DNA of 64,000 nt from Symbiodinium natans (GCA_905221605.1 CAJNDS010001990.1:655675-719674), one strand, 5' to 3'; shown: positions 1 to 13,400, numbered from the stretch's first letter. Translations and numbers: made by a program. Notes: generated from the sequence alone by a model not told the origin.

Positions 1-290
1 TTTCGGGCTTTCGGGCTTTAGAGTTTTAGGGTTTTAGGTTTTTTAGGGTGGGCTGGCTTTAGGGCTTTCGGGTTTTAGGGTGTTAGGATTTTAGGGTCTT
101 AGGGCTTTAGGGTGTTAGGGTTCAGGTTTCTAGGGGGTTGGGGTTTGGGGGGGATTTGGGGATTTGCGGGCTTAGGGTCTCAAGGGTTTAGGGGAAGGGA
201 CTCGGGGGTCCCTTCCGGGCCACAGAATTGAATCGGAATGAAGCTTCTGCTTCGACAGAGAAGGGCGTGAGAAATCCTAAGCCACAATCT

Positions 291-425
291 CATGGGTTCC
301 CCTACTACCCCCCTCTATACTATGCCTCCTAGGTTCCCCCGCTAGACTTAATTATGGGGGGGGGGGGAACCGAGGGGGGGGGGGGGGGGGGGGTAGTATA
401 GAGGGGGGGAGTAGGGGAACCCATG
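291..425. repeat. Palindromic MITE-like element with poly-G core
   Basis: Terminal arms of about 32 bp (291-322 and 394-425) are near-perfect inverted copies starting CATGGGTTCCCC. The interior holds long G runs. The CTATACTA/TAGTATAG inner ends recall the TTATACTA arms of the family at 26.2, 45.1, 46.4 and 54.2 kb. Confidence 0.7.
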
Positions 426-812
426 GGATTAACTTTAAACCCTGCTGCGTGCCATCCTGCAGTTAAGACGCTGAAGCCTTAACGGCATCATGGGCCCCTA
501 TATTCAGCACGACTTCTTTATGGGATGTCGCGAGACCCAAGAGGTTTAGGGCGAGATGAGGGTTTTGTGGTCCATCCTTGCAACCATGCGCAAACTTGAG
601 CAGGTGCTCGCTTGTTGACAGTGCTAAGAGACGTCAAAAAATTTTTTCGTGGGCACATCCATGTGTTCAGAAACTGTTTGGCGGGACCATAGAGATGTTG
701 TACGCCGGAGTTGAGTTGAGTTGACCCTGAAGTAGCTTCCAGGGGGGGGGAATGGGAGGGGGGCCCAGAGGGAAGGGGAGGGAGGTAATCGGCGTTACAC
801 TAATGAGGGGAC

Positions 813-893
813 AAACCCTAAACCCTAAACCCTAAACCCTAAACCCTAAACCCTAAACCCTAAACCTTAAACCCTAAACCCTAAACCCTAAAC
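813..893 (-). repeat. Telomere-like array (CCCTAAA)
   Basis: About eleven CCCTAAA units with one CCTTAAA variant. Internal, with unique sequence on both sides. Confidence 0.95.
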
Positions 894-1656
894 TTTGCTT
901 GCAAAGAGTTGCCTTCTCCGCGAAGGCCAGGAACGCGAGGTTTGGCTTCGGCGTTTCGATCCTTCTGGCGACGGCACTCGAAGGCTTCAGGCTTCAAAGA
1001 AAAGGGTTTAGGGTTTAAGGTTTGGGGTTTAGGGTTTAGGGTTTAGGGTTTAGGGTAAAAAGCCCTAAGCCCTAAGCCCTCCCGGTGAGTCGCTTCTTTT
1101 GCCACGTTTTTGAAAGAGACCGGAAAAATCCCCGAACACCTCACAGGCAAAAAGGCAAAGCTGCGAGTTAGGGTGTGGGGTCTGTGGGGTCTATAGAGGG
1201 TTCACGACGATTAGGGACTGAAAAGCAACCAATCGACAAAACTGACGGCTGCAGGTTCACTAGTTTTCGGAGACAAAGGCTTCAGGAGTTGCGGGTTTAG
1301 GGTTTAGGGTTTAGGGTTTGTGGTTTAGGGTTTAGGGTTTAGGGTAAATAGCCCTAAGGCTTAGCCTCCGATCACGTCAACAAGCTTGAGCAATCTCTGA
1401 TGCTGTTGGTTCAGGGTTTAGTTTGGGCTCCCTAAACCCTAAACCCCTAAACACTAAACCCGAAGGCTCTGTAAATCAAGCCCCCGGAAAAGCCTGCAAG
1501 GTCCATGGGCAGTACTTAGCATTATAAGTATCACCATAGCTATGGCCACTACTTGGTTGAGGGTTTAGGGCTTAGGGTTCCATGAACATCCTAGTACTGT
1601 GTCGTCCCTATACACCCCAAACCCTAATCCAACCCCCACCTCACCAGCGAGCTGAT

Positions 1657-1715
1657 GTTAGGGTTTAGGGTTTAGGGTTTAGGGTTTAGGGTTTAGGGTT
1701 TAGGGTTTAGGGTTT
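1657..1715 (+). repeat. Telomere-like array (TTTAGGG)
   Basis: About eight TTTAGGG units between unique segments. Similar short runs occur at 1300-1345 and 1831-1880. Confidence 0.95.
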
Positions 1716-2988
1716 TGCATAAGAGACACTGGTAGATGTGGCCGAAGTCCCCAAATGCTTCCTGCAAGCCTCAGCTCAAAGTTGTGAAAGAAGCCCTCTG
1801 AAAGTTTCTTTGCTGATGGGTTCTCTGACGGTTTAGGGTTTAGGGTTTAGGGTTTAGGGTTTAGGGTTTAGGGTTTAGGGAAGGGAAGTTGACAAGAATC
1901 CAAAAGCACAACCCAGATGGGGCTTGGGTTTTTTGTCTTGTAGGGGTTGCGGGCTGCGTCGTAGGCAAATGTCCCGAGCTGGAGGACCTATGGGCTTGGG
2001 GGCGGCATGGTCCAAGACTTTAGACTGAGTGCTTTAGGGTAGAAAGAGGCGCGGTGTCGGGTTTAGGGTTGAGGGTTTGGGGTTTGGAGATGTTCCCGGG
2101 GGTGGGGATACAAGCTTGAAAATGCTCGTGTTGAGGGCCCTCAACTCGAAACCCTAACCCTAAACCCGAAATCCTAAACCCTAAAGCCTGAACCCTAAAC
2201 CCTTAGCCCTTAACCCGAAACCCCTGAAAACCGAAAGCCTAAACCCTAAGCAGACCCAAGGGTGCATCTCTAAGGGGGCATAGTTGGGGCCCAAAGTGGA
2301 TGCACCGTGAACCCAAAACCCTAAACCCTAACTCCGAAAGCCTAAGACCCTAAGTTTTGGGGGTTTAGGGTTTAGGGTTAAGGGTTTAGGGTTTAGGGTT
2401 TCGGGTTTAGGGTAGGGCCCTGCTATTGAGCTTGTTGTGAGGTCTAAGTTTCTACTTTCTGGGTAGATCCTTTTGATTTCGGGCCGGTGGGATACCCAGG
2501 AGCAACCCGGAAATTTAAAACGGTTCTGATTCAGGTGATGTTTAGGGTTTAGGGTTTAAGTTTTTGGGAATATGAAGTGAAAGAGAATAATCTCTATATT
2601 GCCCTCATATTATAAGGAAGAACAATTGTGCTTTTGGAGGGGTTCTTGAAGCAAATAGCTAGGAGATGAAATCCCGTGAGGCCTATGCTTCGTGTCCACA
2701 GGACCCATGCCTGAGCACCCAGCCTCTCTTGGTCAGGCCCTTGCCGTAGCTTGCTGACACGCAGATGCGATGGCCCTGGCTTTCGGTACTTGGTCTGGGA
2801 GTCAACCCTCCCTAAACCCTAAACCCTAAACCCTAAACCCTAAACCCCAAACAAGCCGGGTTCGGGGAACTCTGAAACCCTAAGCCCAGACAGCAGACAA
2901 AGGCAGGCCCTGGCAACACACAAGCCCCAAAGCCTCGCAAGTCCACCCCGAACTCCTCAAAACCACCCGGTTCTCAGTAGGGAAGGGG

Positions 2989-3108
2989 TTTAGGGTTTAG
3001 GGTTTAGGGTTTAGGGTTTAGGGTTTAGGGTTTAGGGTTTAGGGTTTAGGGTTTAGGGTTAGGGTTTCGGGTTTAGGGTTTAGGGTTTAGGGTTAGCGTT
3101 TAGGGTTG
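2989..3108 (+). repeat. Telomere-like array (TTTAGGG)
   Basis: About sixteen units with a few variants (GTTAGGG, TTTCGGG). Confidence 0.95.
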
Positions 3109-3457
3109 AGTCAGATTGAGGGTTTCGGACAAGGTGAGGGAGGAAAAAAACATGATCCAACAGGACATGATTTGCTTGAGATATACATACCCAACCCAAC
3201 CTAAAAACCCTAAACCCTATGAAACCAAAACCCTCTGAACCCTGAACCCTAGAACCCGAACCACTGAACCCTATTGACCCTAAAACCGTGTCACTTAGTT
3301 GCTGAGTCCATAAGAACCAAGAAAGTGTACACTTTTAGTTTTGTAGAGATTATAGTATCCCAAAAAGTGTAAAGTGTACTCGCTCACTGTCACCCTAAAC
3401 CCTAAACCCTTAAACCCTAAACCCTAAACCCTAAACCCTAAACCCTGAGACGCCTCT

Positions 3458-3520
3458 GAGTACAGAAAGCTGCCTGCGCCCCGGTACTCCGGCCTCAGGT
3501 TCTCGGCAAGGCACGGAAAG
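3458..3520 (-). CDS. Possible small exon
   Basis: Minus-strand open segment reading NLRPEYRGAGSFLYSE, preceded by CCGAG and followed by a GC dinucleotide that could be a donor. It sits between two telomere-like arrays like the confirmed exons and could continue gene D, but no phase link was established. Confidence 0.2.
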
Positions 3521-3547
3521 GGATGCATTTTGGAGTGGGGCTTATAG

Positions 3548-3685
3548 GTTCGGGTTTAGGGTTTAGGGTTTAGGGTTTAGGGTTTAGGGTTTAGGGTGTA
3601 GGGTTTAGGGTTTAGGGTTTAGGGTTTAGGGTTTAGGGTTTAGGGTTTAGGGAGAAAGGGTTTAGGGTTTAGGGTTTAGCGGGCT
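3548..3685 (+). repeat. Telomere-like array (TTTAGGG)
   Basis: About sixteen units with small interruptions. Together with the CCCTAAA array at 3783-3880 it brackets a 100-bp unique segment. Confidence 0.95.
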
Positions 3686-3782
3686 ACGCCTTGGGGTTTA
3701 GGATTGTTGCCCTACTTCTAGCAGCCGGGCCCCCTGCATGGCCAAGCGTGGGCAGCGGCGCACCACTCACTCCTACACCTAC

Positions 3783-3880
3783 CCCTAAACCCTAATTATA
3801 AACCCTAAACCCTAAACCCTAAACCCTAAACCCTAAACCCTAAACCCTAAACCCTAAACCCTAAACCCTAAACCCTAAAC
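3783..3880 (-). repeat. Telomere-like array (CCCTAAA)
   Basis: About thirteen units, opposite in orientation to the array ending near 3685. Confidence 0.95.
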
Positions 3881-4961
3881 CCGCTGGCGGTACCAATTTG
3901 TCTTCCTGGCTGGGTTTTGGCCATGTTTTAGTTACCAAGAAATGACAGGGTCTTTTTTTGGAGTAGAAGTGACACGTAGCAGGTCGGCTAGGTATCTGGC
4001 TGGGGTAGCTGCTGCATGGTGAGAGCTTTCTTCTGCTCCTCTCTCGCCTAGATGCCGAGGCTTTAAACTGATGGCAACTGCTTGCGTCGAGCTCTTCAGG
4101 TGGCGAGTTGGATGTGTTGTTAGTGCTCATGGGATGCTCAGGTGCATCGTTGTCTCAGTAAGCCATAAGTCCACAACGTCTCGTTACGTGTATTTCCAAG
4201 GTAGGAGGCCTGCTCATGCACCACCTGAAAAACGGCACAGGCGCGGGCGGATTCATGCGTGGGTGGGGGAGGTCAATCTCCGGGTGCAGGGTGAAAATGC
4301 AAGTGTTTCCGTACCCGTGCGCGCTAAGTCTCCAACTGATGTGTGTTACGTTTCTCAGCTGAACTTCGAAGACTTAAACGAACAGCTCCCGATGGCCCCT
4401 ACCCATTAATTATAAGCAACGCAAAAGAACAACTTCAAACACAGTCTAGCAAAAGGGCAGCTAGGGGCGGAGTCCGGACTGCCCAAGCACCGGCAGGAGG
4501 AGAAAACACGCCAACACGAAGCGGCGCTTCCGACTGGTCGAAGCCGTAAGCCCTAAAACCTATATAAACACTAAACCCTAAACCCTAAACCCTGAGTCCG
4601 AAACCAGAAAGCCCTAACTTGCCTGGGGTTCTCGTTTCGAGACCAGACCTCCTAAGGAAGCTGCGTACAAGTCATGGCCAATGGGACTACCGAGCTCGGC
4701 TCAACACTTGCAAGCACGCTTGCAGTTTAGGGTTTAGGGTTTAGGGTTTAGGGTTCAGGGTTTAGGGTTTAGTCTCATCTCGGCTGCTAGGCTTGTACCT
4801 GATTTGGCGCCCGACATATGTAGCCCCCCGACCCTAAACGCTTCAACCCGCAGCCCTAGAATCCCTAAACCCTAAATCCTAAACCCTAAATCCTAAATCC
4901 TAAATCCTAAATCCTAAACCCTAAACCCTAGACCCTAAACCCTACATCCTAAACCCTAAAC

Positions 4962-7900
4962 CAGGGTTTGCCTTTTTTGCCTGGAGAGCCGGGGTTGGGA
5001 TCCTCCTTGGCCATTCGGCGGCTTCCGCACACAGGCTGCTGCGTCGTCCAGGGATCTCGGGGGCCGCGCGCCAGGGTTCCAAGGCTCTCCTGGTAGCTCC
5101 TGGTGTTCAGGGTTTCGGGTTTAGGGTTTAGGGTTGAGGGTTTAGGGTTTAGGGCCAGGGTTTGGGGGTTTGGGGTTTAAGTGGTTTAGGGTTCAAGGGA
5201 CTAAGCTAGCTGTATTGCATCCACATTCTTCGGCAGGCTGGGAGTATCCTAAGACGGTCGACCCATGAAACTCCTCGGAAGCAAAGCCGTAAGCCCTACG
5301 CCAAAGCCCGCCAATGCTTCCAAACAATTCTTTTAAACCCGACAAGGGCAATACATATGCACCATATGCACAAGACCCCAAATAATCAGATCTTTGGGCC
5401 CCCGGCATCGTCTACATCTACCCATACATATGCATGTATGTATATCTATATGCTGTCCCAACCCACAGACCCAAGCCCTCACCCCCCCCTCCCCCTGCCC
5501 AACCCAAACAACCCCACAACCCAACACCCCGATTGGGGTTTAGGGTTTAGGGTTTAGGTTTTCCAAACCTGGCAGTGGATGAAGTCGTGTGACACAGCCC
5601 AAGGTTTGGGCGGCGCTAGGGCGGAGAGCTGCATGCCTGCCAACACCTGGCGGTTCATGGGTAGTTAGAAGTACTTGGAGGTCATGGTACCTGTGAACCA
5701 ACTGTAACTTTGCTTGTAACCCACGTTTAAGCCCCTGAAGTGCCCTGATATGGTTTCGAGTACAGTTCTAAGTACAGTTACAAATGGTTCACAAGTACCA
5801 TGAACCTCCAAGTAGGGTTGCAGGTCTCAGATTGGGATGTTCCCCGTTAAACAAGCAGTGCAAAATGTGGATTTCCAAAGGGGGCATGATAATCTACATC
5901 CCAAACCAAACCCCATCCCTGCACTTACAGCACTACTTACTCTTCGGGAACCTCCACGGACAGTACTTCACAAGAGAGGGAAGAAGTTCGTGAGAGCTTG
6001 GGCTTTGCGAGCCCTCGGCATCTGGGCTTTGAGGAAGCCAGTGGAGATGGTACAGTCTTAGGTCTTAGGGTTGAGGGTTTCAGGTTGAGTTTCTGACTTG
6101 GGGTTTTTTGCCCTCAACCAGAATTACACCCTATACCCGTTTGAAATCTATGAAACCCTGAACTCCTACACCCCCACACACCCGCTGTTTTAAAACGATA
6201 AGGGAACCTAAACCCCCAAAAAAGGAGACAAGGGCCTACTCTGGGTCCCAGGAGCCCTAAACCCTAAATCCTAAAACAAGGGAATAAGGGCCTACTCTGG
6301 GTCCTAGCCCTAAACCCTAAACCCTAACCCCTAAACCCTAAACCCTAAATCCACACGTGAGGGCCTACTTCTGGTCCTAGCCCCGAGCATCTCAGAGCCA
6401 AGGAGCCTCTACCTTTCGGGCGGGATGAGGCCCAGTTTCACCAGCTGCTCCGTCGTCATCCTGAAATTGAGAAATTTGGGGGGGATCACCCTAAACCCTA
6501 AACCCTAAACCCTAAACCCTAAACCCTAAGCCCTAAACCCTAAACCCTAAAACCCTAAACCCTAGACCCGGGTTTCGGGGAGTTGTTCGGCATTTCGTTT
6601 AAAGGGATGGGCTATGGGAGAAGAGCCTCTGAGAACGGGAAGATTTACTACCCCCCCCCCTAAAACCGTCTGAAAAATACTCCTGAAACATGATCCTCTT
6701 AAATCCTTATTGGAAACTATAAAATGCCCCAAGACCCCGCCTAGTCTTGGGGACAGGCCGGACAGGCCTATGGTTTGAGGTTTCGAGGGCTTGGGGTTCA
6801 GGGGCCTGTGGGCCTGTGGGTTTTGGGTATAGGGCGCAGGCTTTCAAACCCCAACGTTTAGGGATCAAGGTTCGGGTGCTTTCGAAGACTTTTTACTTCA
6901 GCGATAGGGTTACACCCGCCCCAGCGAAACCCGTAAACCCGGAACCGGGATTAAGCCCCAACCCTAAACCCTTAACCCTTAACCCCAAACCCCAAACCCT
7001 AAACCCTAAACCCTAACCCTAAACCCTAAACCCTAGTCAGAGCAGAGAATAAACTGAGGAGCTGGTTCGTGCGTCCCGGGCCAAAAGGGTGGTCGGCTAC
7101 TGGGCCTGGCGCCGACGCGCCCGTGCGATTCACACCTGGCCGAGGTGTTCAAAACTTCAATTTATAGGGTATAGGGTTAGGGTTTAGAGTTTAGGGTTGA
7201 ATGTTTAGGGTTTAGGGTTTAGGGTTTGCTGTAGTATGGCGCAAGAGCTGTAGATGTGACGGTTTTCAGCAGAATCTTGAAGGCATCGCGCAATGCGAAG
7301 GGCACAATACCACTGTGGCTTTTCCTGACCTCGTGGGAATGGGAAATTTGAAGAATCAAGCTTCGTTTGGGGTGGGGGGGCGGTGTGGTCAGGAGAGGGA
7401 ATGGAGACGCTGCGGCGGGGGCGGCCCACTTGGGAACCACCCCCACAACCACCGCTTCGGTACCGGGCCCATCGTGGTGCTACCGAGGCGAGCAGGCGAC
7501 CTGGTCGACGTGCGCCATAGAGGTCGAGGGGCTTCGCCCCGATTGTAAGGGGGGCGGCCTAGGCCTTGAGCTTGTGTTTGGGGGAATTTCGGGACAAGAG
7601 GTCAAGGCGGCTCCACGGCCCCACCACGTCTCAACCCAATCCTTAACCCCCAAACCCAAAACCCTAACCCTAAACCCTAAACGCTAAACCCCCCAGTTCG
7701 GCAACACCCCACCGGGATCCAGCAACGGCGTGGAGTCGGCGTAGCCACCGGCTCCCGGCTGAGTTGCTGGGGTGGGCGCAGGGACCTGCTACCAGAATTG
7801 GGTGAAGCATTTGCAGGGTTTAGGGTTTAGGGGTTTATAGATGGTTGTAGGGTTAAGGGTTTTAGGGTTTAGAGGGTTTAGGGTGTGGGGGTTATAGGGT

Positions 7901-9255
7901 TTCGAGGGTAATTAGGGGTTATACGGGGTATGGGGATTAAGGCTGAGCTTAGGGGCTATAGGGTTCATGGGGTTTAGGGGTTACAGGGTTATGGGGTTTT
8001 GGGTTTAGGGGTTGTAGGGATTAAGGGTTTCGGGGTTGTAGGGTTTAGGGAGGGGCTTGGGGCTACTGGGTTTGGGGGCTGAGACGTTAGAGGATTATGG
8101 GGCGACCCCGTATATGGTAATCACCTGGTCAAGGATTCATTTTTCTTGCCATCCTCCAGTGATCCCAGAATAACCCTGCATGCGACGCCTCATCGCTCCT
8201 CAACAACTCCGGGTTTAGGGCTTAAGGAAGTTTAGGGTTTAGGGTTTAGGGTTTCGGGTTTAGGGTTTAGGCAAGGCGCGGCGGGAAAGGCGGGAAAGGA
8301 CGGCGGTTCATTGGTCGACCATTGCTGGGCGCCTGCCTTGGCTCTCCGCTGACGATTAATGGAGGTGCATGCGCAGGTATGAGGAATGATGACCAAGTAG
8401 GAAAATTTCTGGCGTAGCTAGCTATAGCCTTCCTTGGGGTCCATATCACTGCTTCACAGAACTTGGGTTACCCATAACCATACTTCAGGGCTTATGGAGG
8501 CCTGGGACCCTCTCACCTAGCAAAATCGTCACCTAAATACGTTCTTGGAATCATCTCCTTCCGCTCAATGGCTTAGCGTATAGGGTGGAAGATCTCTTCG
8601 GACACCCAGGCCCGAAGCACAAACCCGAAGACTTTAAACCCAGTGCTGCCGTGGTCTCTGGTGCTGGAGGCTGGTTGGACGGCTCCGGGGCAACCGACTT
8701 AAAGGTCCACTCATCCTCGGGCCTCATTTCCTCCTGCTGAGAAGGCATGGTAGGGTCTTGGGTTTGGGGTAAGCCAGAATCCAAACCCTAACCTGTGAAA
8801 CCCCAGCCCTAAAGCTCCCGGAATTCCACCCCAACCCCTTTCCCAGCTCTGGTGACGCTCACGGAACTTACACGTAGGGTCTCGGGTGTAGAGTTTAAGG
8901 TAAACGTAACGTGCCCTTGGTATGGTATTTCGGGTCACTCACTCACTCCTCACGCACTCACTCACTCACTCCCAGCCTGGTAAAGCCCTACGCCCTGTGC
9001 GCTTTTCAGGGAAGGCAAGAACCCGGACTGGGTGTTATCATGGATCATGAGGAAACTGTAAGAAGTGATTTCACTATATCTCGCCCAGTCTAGTCCTAAC
9101 CCAAACCCCTAACCCAGAAGCCTCTTAAGCGCTAACCCCTAAATCCCCAAAGTTCCTCGCTGCCCGAAGCAGGCTGTCTCCTGCCAAGCATAGTTGCCGA
9201 AGGCACCGGAGTGGGCGACTTGCCGGTGGTGCCATCCCGGGGGCAAAGGCTCCTC
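4962..9255 (-). CDS. Gene D: WW-like, proline-rich protein, internal exons
   Basis: Minus-strand exons with matching phases: 9175-9255, 8650-8736, 7713-7785, 7039-7135, 6413-6460 and 4962-5099. The first begins EEPLPPGWHHRQ and continues through GNYAWQET, which has the LPPGW start and aromatic centre of a WW domain; WW domains bind proline-rich ligands. The following exons are rich in Pro (MRPEDEWTF, then PAPTPATQPGAG), then GPGRTNQLLSLFSAL joined to MTTEQLVKLGLIPPER, then a basic tail ending SPGKKGKP. The 48-bp exon at 6413-6460 has textbook GT and AG borders. The donor of the 4962 exon is itself the start of a telomere-like array (GTTTAG). Neither end of the gene was found; a further exon-like piece on the same strand lies near 3.46-3.52 kb. 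Alternative donors exist for the first two exons. Confidence 0.5.
5672..5814. repeat. 143-bp inverted-repeat element
   Basis: Imperfect inverted arms of roughly 45 bp, outer ends TACTTGGAGG and CCTCCAAGTA, both containing GGTAC near GTGAACCA or its complement. No coding capacity. It looks like a small non-autonomous DNA element. Confidence 0.7.
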
Positions 9256-9584
9256 CTCAGGGCTTCAAGGTTTTTAAGGTTTTAGGAGGGCTTCGGGCGT
9301 AGGGTTCTAAGACTTGAGGGCAGGCTTTTAGAGCTTCAGCGGTTTTGGGCTTCAGGGTCGTAAGGTTTAGGGCTCTGGGGTTTAAGGGCTGTTGGTTTAG
9401 GGTTTTTTGCTGTTCGGACCGTAGTCTGTAACGGTAAAGTGAAACAGGTAAAAACCTGCACATGAAATGTGGCGCTGCAGTGAGCCCGTGTAAGGTGCAG
9501 CAGAGAGACCCTGCCAGTAAATGTGGATGCTCCTTGGAGCATGCCAAACATATGGAACAAACGAATTATGAAGGACCGAAGCTG

Positions 9585-10232
9585 CTAGCCGGGCTGGCTC
9601 AGTCCTGCTTGCACTTTCCCTTTCCCCATCGGGCCAGCGTCTCGTCGGGGAGAGCCCGCAGAAACAACAGCACCAACGGAGCGCATGGAAGAGCCCCTGC
9701 CAGAGGGAGCTTCTTGCATACCATGCTCAGCCGCTACGGTGTCATCCATCATGCGCTTCTCGGACGCAGCAATGTTGCACCTGAGATCGGACACCTTCAC
9801 CATTTTCCCACCACTGTCGACCAAGTACCCGGTGTGCTGAAAAGATTCAGCCCAGGAAGCGTGGCCAGCAGTGATCGTCCCATCAGCTGTCGTGGAATTC
9901 GCGGCCTCATCCGTGATGGTCTCCACATCCATTGGTGTTGCAGGAGGAGCCGCAGCCATAGCTTTCTCCCGCCGCCGCGCGCGTTTGCGCTGGCGCTTAG
10001 CCCGACGAGCCTCGCGCAGCTGGTCTATCAAGACCTGTGTCTCACAGGCACAAGGAGGGCCCGGAACTCTGGCAGTCACCGTTGGCACCGTCTCCGGCCT
10101 CGCCACCACCGTGTCCTGCCGAGTGAGCACGGCAGTCACAGTAGCGGCAACAGCCTGGACGGTTCTCCGCGGGGCTTTTGCCAGAACAGCAGCACGCACA
10201 GCCGCTCCAAGGAGAGCAGCAGGGTCCGCCAT
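9585..10232 (-). CDS. Dinoflagellate repeat-type ORF, retroelement ORF1-like
   Basis: Uninterrupted 215-aa minus-strand frame starting MADPAALLGAAVRAAVL, followed by APRRTVQAVAATVTAVL, then a strongly basic segment (REARRAKRQRKRARRREK, near residue 80) and an acidic/polar C-terminal half. An alanine-rich, APRRTV-containing N-terminus followed by an Arg/Lys block is something I associate with abundant repeat proteins annotated in Symbiodiniaceae, possibly LINE ORF1 nucleic-acid-binding proteins; that is recollection, not a search result. The opposite strand is also open but lacks any such pattern. No reverse transcriptase frame follows, so this is at best a fragment of an element. Confidence 0.4.
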   Translation of the reverse strand: MADPAALLGAAVRAAVLAKAPRRTVQAVAATVTAVLTRQDTVVARPETVPTVTARVPGPPCACETQVLIDQLREARRAKRQRKRARRREKAMAAAPPATPMDVETITDEAANSTTADGTITAGHASWAESFQHTGYLVDSGGKMVKVSDLRCNIAASEKRMMDDTVAAEHGMQEAPSGRGSSMRSVGAVVSAGSPRRDAGPMGKGKVQAGLSQPG

Positions 10233-10499
10233 TGCACCTATTGGCCGAAGCACCAGGAAGAATCCTGGGAGAAACCTACCTCGACCAGCGTTCGCTTGTG
10301 CCTTGTTTAGGGTTTTTTGCTCCCGGTCACACCATGGTGCCACGGCTAGCGCAGGCCTATGATGAAAGATCCACCCCAATCCGCACGCCACGATTACCAA
10401 ATCTGGGAACTTGCAGAACTGTAGGATACGGAACAAGCGTGTTGGTTTAGGGTTTTCAGCTAGGGCATTCCGAAGGTTTCTGCTGACTTATTGCTCCTC

Positions 10500-13400
10500 T
10501 TGACGCCCTTGCAGAACTTCCCGGGTGTCTTCTTCCTGTTGGCGCTCTTGGCCTTCTTCAGCAACATATTGCAGGCTTTGCTGTCCTGACTTCTCCAACC
10601 GACTCCAACCGCTACAGCCACGCCTCCAGCTGGCTACACCGACCAACTGGGGTTTGATGGGGAACTTGACAATCTTCATCATGTTGATCGCCCCCTGGCG
10701 TCGGTCTTTGTGGTCGCGGAAGAGCTGGTTGCTTCCGCCCTCTTGGATAGACCTGCGGAACATCAGCTGGCGGCCTTCCTCATGCCAGAACCGGCAGGAT
10801 CGCGTCCTGGTGGCCTCATGCAGCCTGCCTACTCCTGAGGCCGAAGAGGCAAGCTGCAAATGCCTGGCACTCCCAGTGAGGATCGCTCCCAGTGAGGATC
10901 GAACGTTAGGATTTATAGTGCCAAAAGGCTCTGCTCCTGCGCTGCTTGGATTCTGCAGGATTTAGATGAACCCAAACCCTCCCAAAAACCCGAAACGCCC
11001 GCAGCCGATTGACTCTCCCCCAGTGTTTATGCCTTCGTGTTCTTTTCAAAAATGCAACTCAATACGAATGTAGTGTTCTATGATCACTTCTTCATATAAA
11101 AAAACAGATTCTTTGTTCCTTGACTGTTTTCATTGAGATGCACTGAACTTACACTGAGTTCTCTAGTTCTCTACACCTCTGCTGTGGCAACTAATCTTTC
11201 ATTCTGATTCTCGCTGTTTCCGCATAAGGTTTCTCCAACTGAATCCGCTTGTGTTTCGACTATGTCGCCCCCCCGTAAACCCGCAAAGTGAAATACGACT
11301 TCCTGGGCTTCCCCGCAGTGCAGCGAGCACCAATCCGAGCTGCTGTCGGAAGCCTCCGCATCAAGCTTGAGGCGGTGGGAGGTGGGTTGTACAAGGCAAA
11401 TCAAGGAACCCGGCACCGTCACAGAATGCACATTTCCACGTTTCCTGACGCCCTAATCAAACCCTGCATGCGGACCAAGGATCGTATGAAGACGTACCAC
11501 AGGACCTGACAAGACAGGCTCTGAGGGGCTGGGCTAAGTTTCAGGTCCCCTTGCGACAGCACGGTTCTTCCGGTAAGAAGATCCAGCCCAAACAAAACTT
11601 GAAAAAAGGGCCCCGCATTCACAAAAGCAAATTGCACACGTCAACGCTGACAACCCTTAGCCGCATCAGCTATGAACGCCGCACACATCTCAAAATCCGA
11701 AAAGTAGCGCTGTCAAAGCTGGGCATATCCACCGTCAACCACAGGGACTGCAGACGAGGGAACCTGGATCGGCCATCTCGACTTCACCTCCTCCTGCGCT
11801 CGCAAAGATTACGAGCAAACAGGTCTGAAAGCCTGCATTTCTTGATGCTGTACTGAAACATCCTGTGGGGAGGGCCTCAAGCTCCTGGAAGACCCGCGAT
11901 TCACGTGACGAGCTCGACCCAGAGCGAGACAGATACACTGATTCTTTAGCCAGCTTGCAAGCGGGCCTCGGGCTGGGCATCTTTTTCGGCGGTGTCATCC
12001 GCCACGCTCGGCTCGCTGGCCAGCGCAGGCGCGGATTTACCCAGCAGCACCGGTAGATCTGCAGGGACGTCAGCTGCCAGTACGTCTAAAACAGTATCCC
12101 AGTACAACTAGCGTCTATGTCATGCTTTGGCTTACATGAGTTTCCATGGGTTTTGACAGGGAAACAAGGACATTGCCTCACATAGACCCTAAAGGTCCAA
12201 CGTACATAGGGCTCATAGGGTGGGGTGCTCCGTTGAGGGCGTTTTATGGCTGAGTGCGCCTCCATCCCGCTGGCTGCGCCGGGGAGGCTGCTGCTCCAGA
12301 TCAGCGTGTGGGTCGACTTCGGAGACTCCAATGTCAATGTCTCCTTGGCCCTACCCCCCTCCCCCGTTTGAACCGTTCTCTCATCATAGGGACGGGGTAG
12401 GTGTGTAGCACTTGGCTCGATTCAAGTGGGTCGGGCTTTGGGCCTGAGTCCCACGTTGCGTGACTGGATGCGGAACGAAAATCACCCCGGCAGGACCACT
12501 AGCAAGCTGTCAACCTGACACGCCTGGTCATGACTGCTGCAAGCTTGCCAAATCTTGTTGGGGTTCTTGTCAATCGTGTCGTAAATGTAAACCTGTGCAG
12601 AAAGACTGTCAACTTTCGCCGATCTTTCGCATGCTCAAAGAGATTGTAGACCTCGATGGTGCCCCTTACTCCCGAAAGCATCGCAAAGGGTTTTCAGCGG
12701 AGTTCGTTCCCCCTCGTTCGTTGCTCTCATTGGCTAGCAGTCGTCTCCACAAAGTGACCTGTTCAAGGCGATGGGGCGGGCCGACCGAGCGTGAGGAAGT
12801 TCGGCGGTAGTGCGTTTGTTCTTTGTCTGGGATGCGTTCTGTAACCTACGTCATCTTGGGGGCGCGAGTGACCACTGCGCGAAGGACGCTTGGAGCTTTC
12901 GCGAAAAAAACAAAACAAACATCTTTACGCGGGAGTGCGTCCAGACCTTGCTCTTCTCTCACACAAACCCAGTATGTGGGAGTGCGTTTGCGGTACAAAG
13001 GTGGTCGTCCGGAGCTCTAAGAACTCTTCTGACCAGACCCCCAGCTCCCGCTCGAACCCTACGTATCTTGCTGGAAGACGACGTGGCTACCTTGAAGGTT
13101 TATGGCTGCTTGTCCGTAGTAGGTAAACAAGGCACCAACAATGGCGTGCTGATACCCTGACTCATCAGACTTCATGTAAGATTTTTCGGGCGTGGCTTGG
13201 TGAGTTGGGCTAGCGCGATTCCTCCAACCTGCAAGCGCTATCGGGATTGAAGGCGTAACTCCAAGTGTCCAAGCTTCAAGGAAATCAGTATGGTCATCGC
13301 GTCATACATCCAAAGTTGAGTCTGCCCAAGCTCGGTTCCGGGAAGAAGTCGAGACGCTGTCAGGAAGCAGGTAGAGCACGCCAAGCAAAAACATGGCGCC

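Noticed and set aside
9462-10310. Plus-strand 282-codon frame
   Set aside because: Mirror of the minus-strand frame, with no domain; the minus strand has the recognisable Ala-rich and basic pattern.
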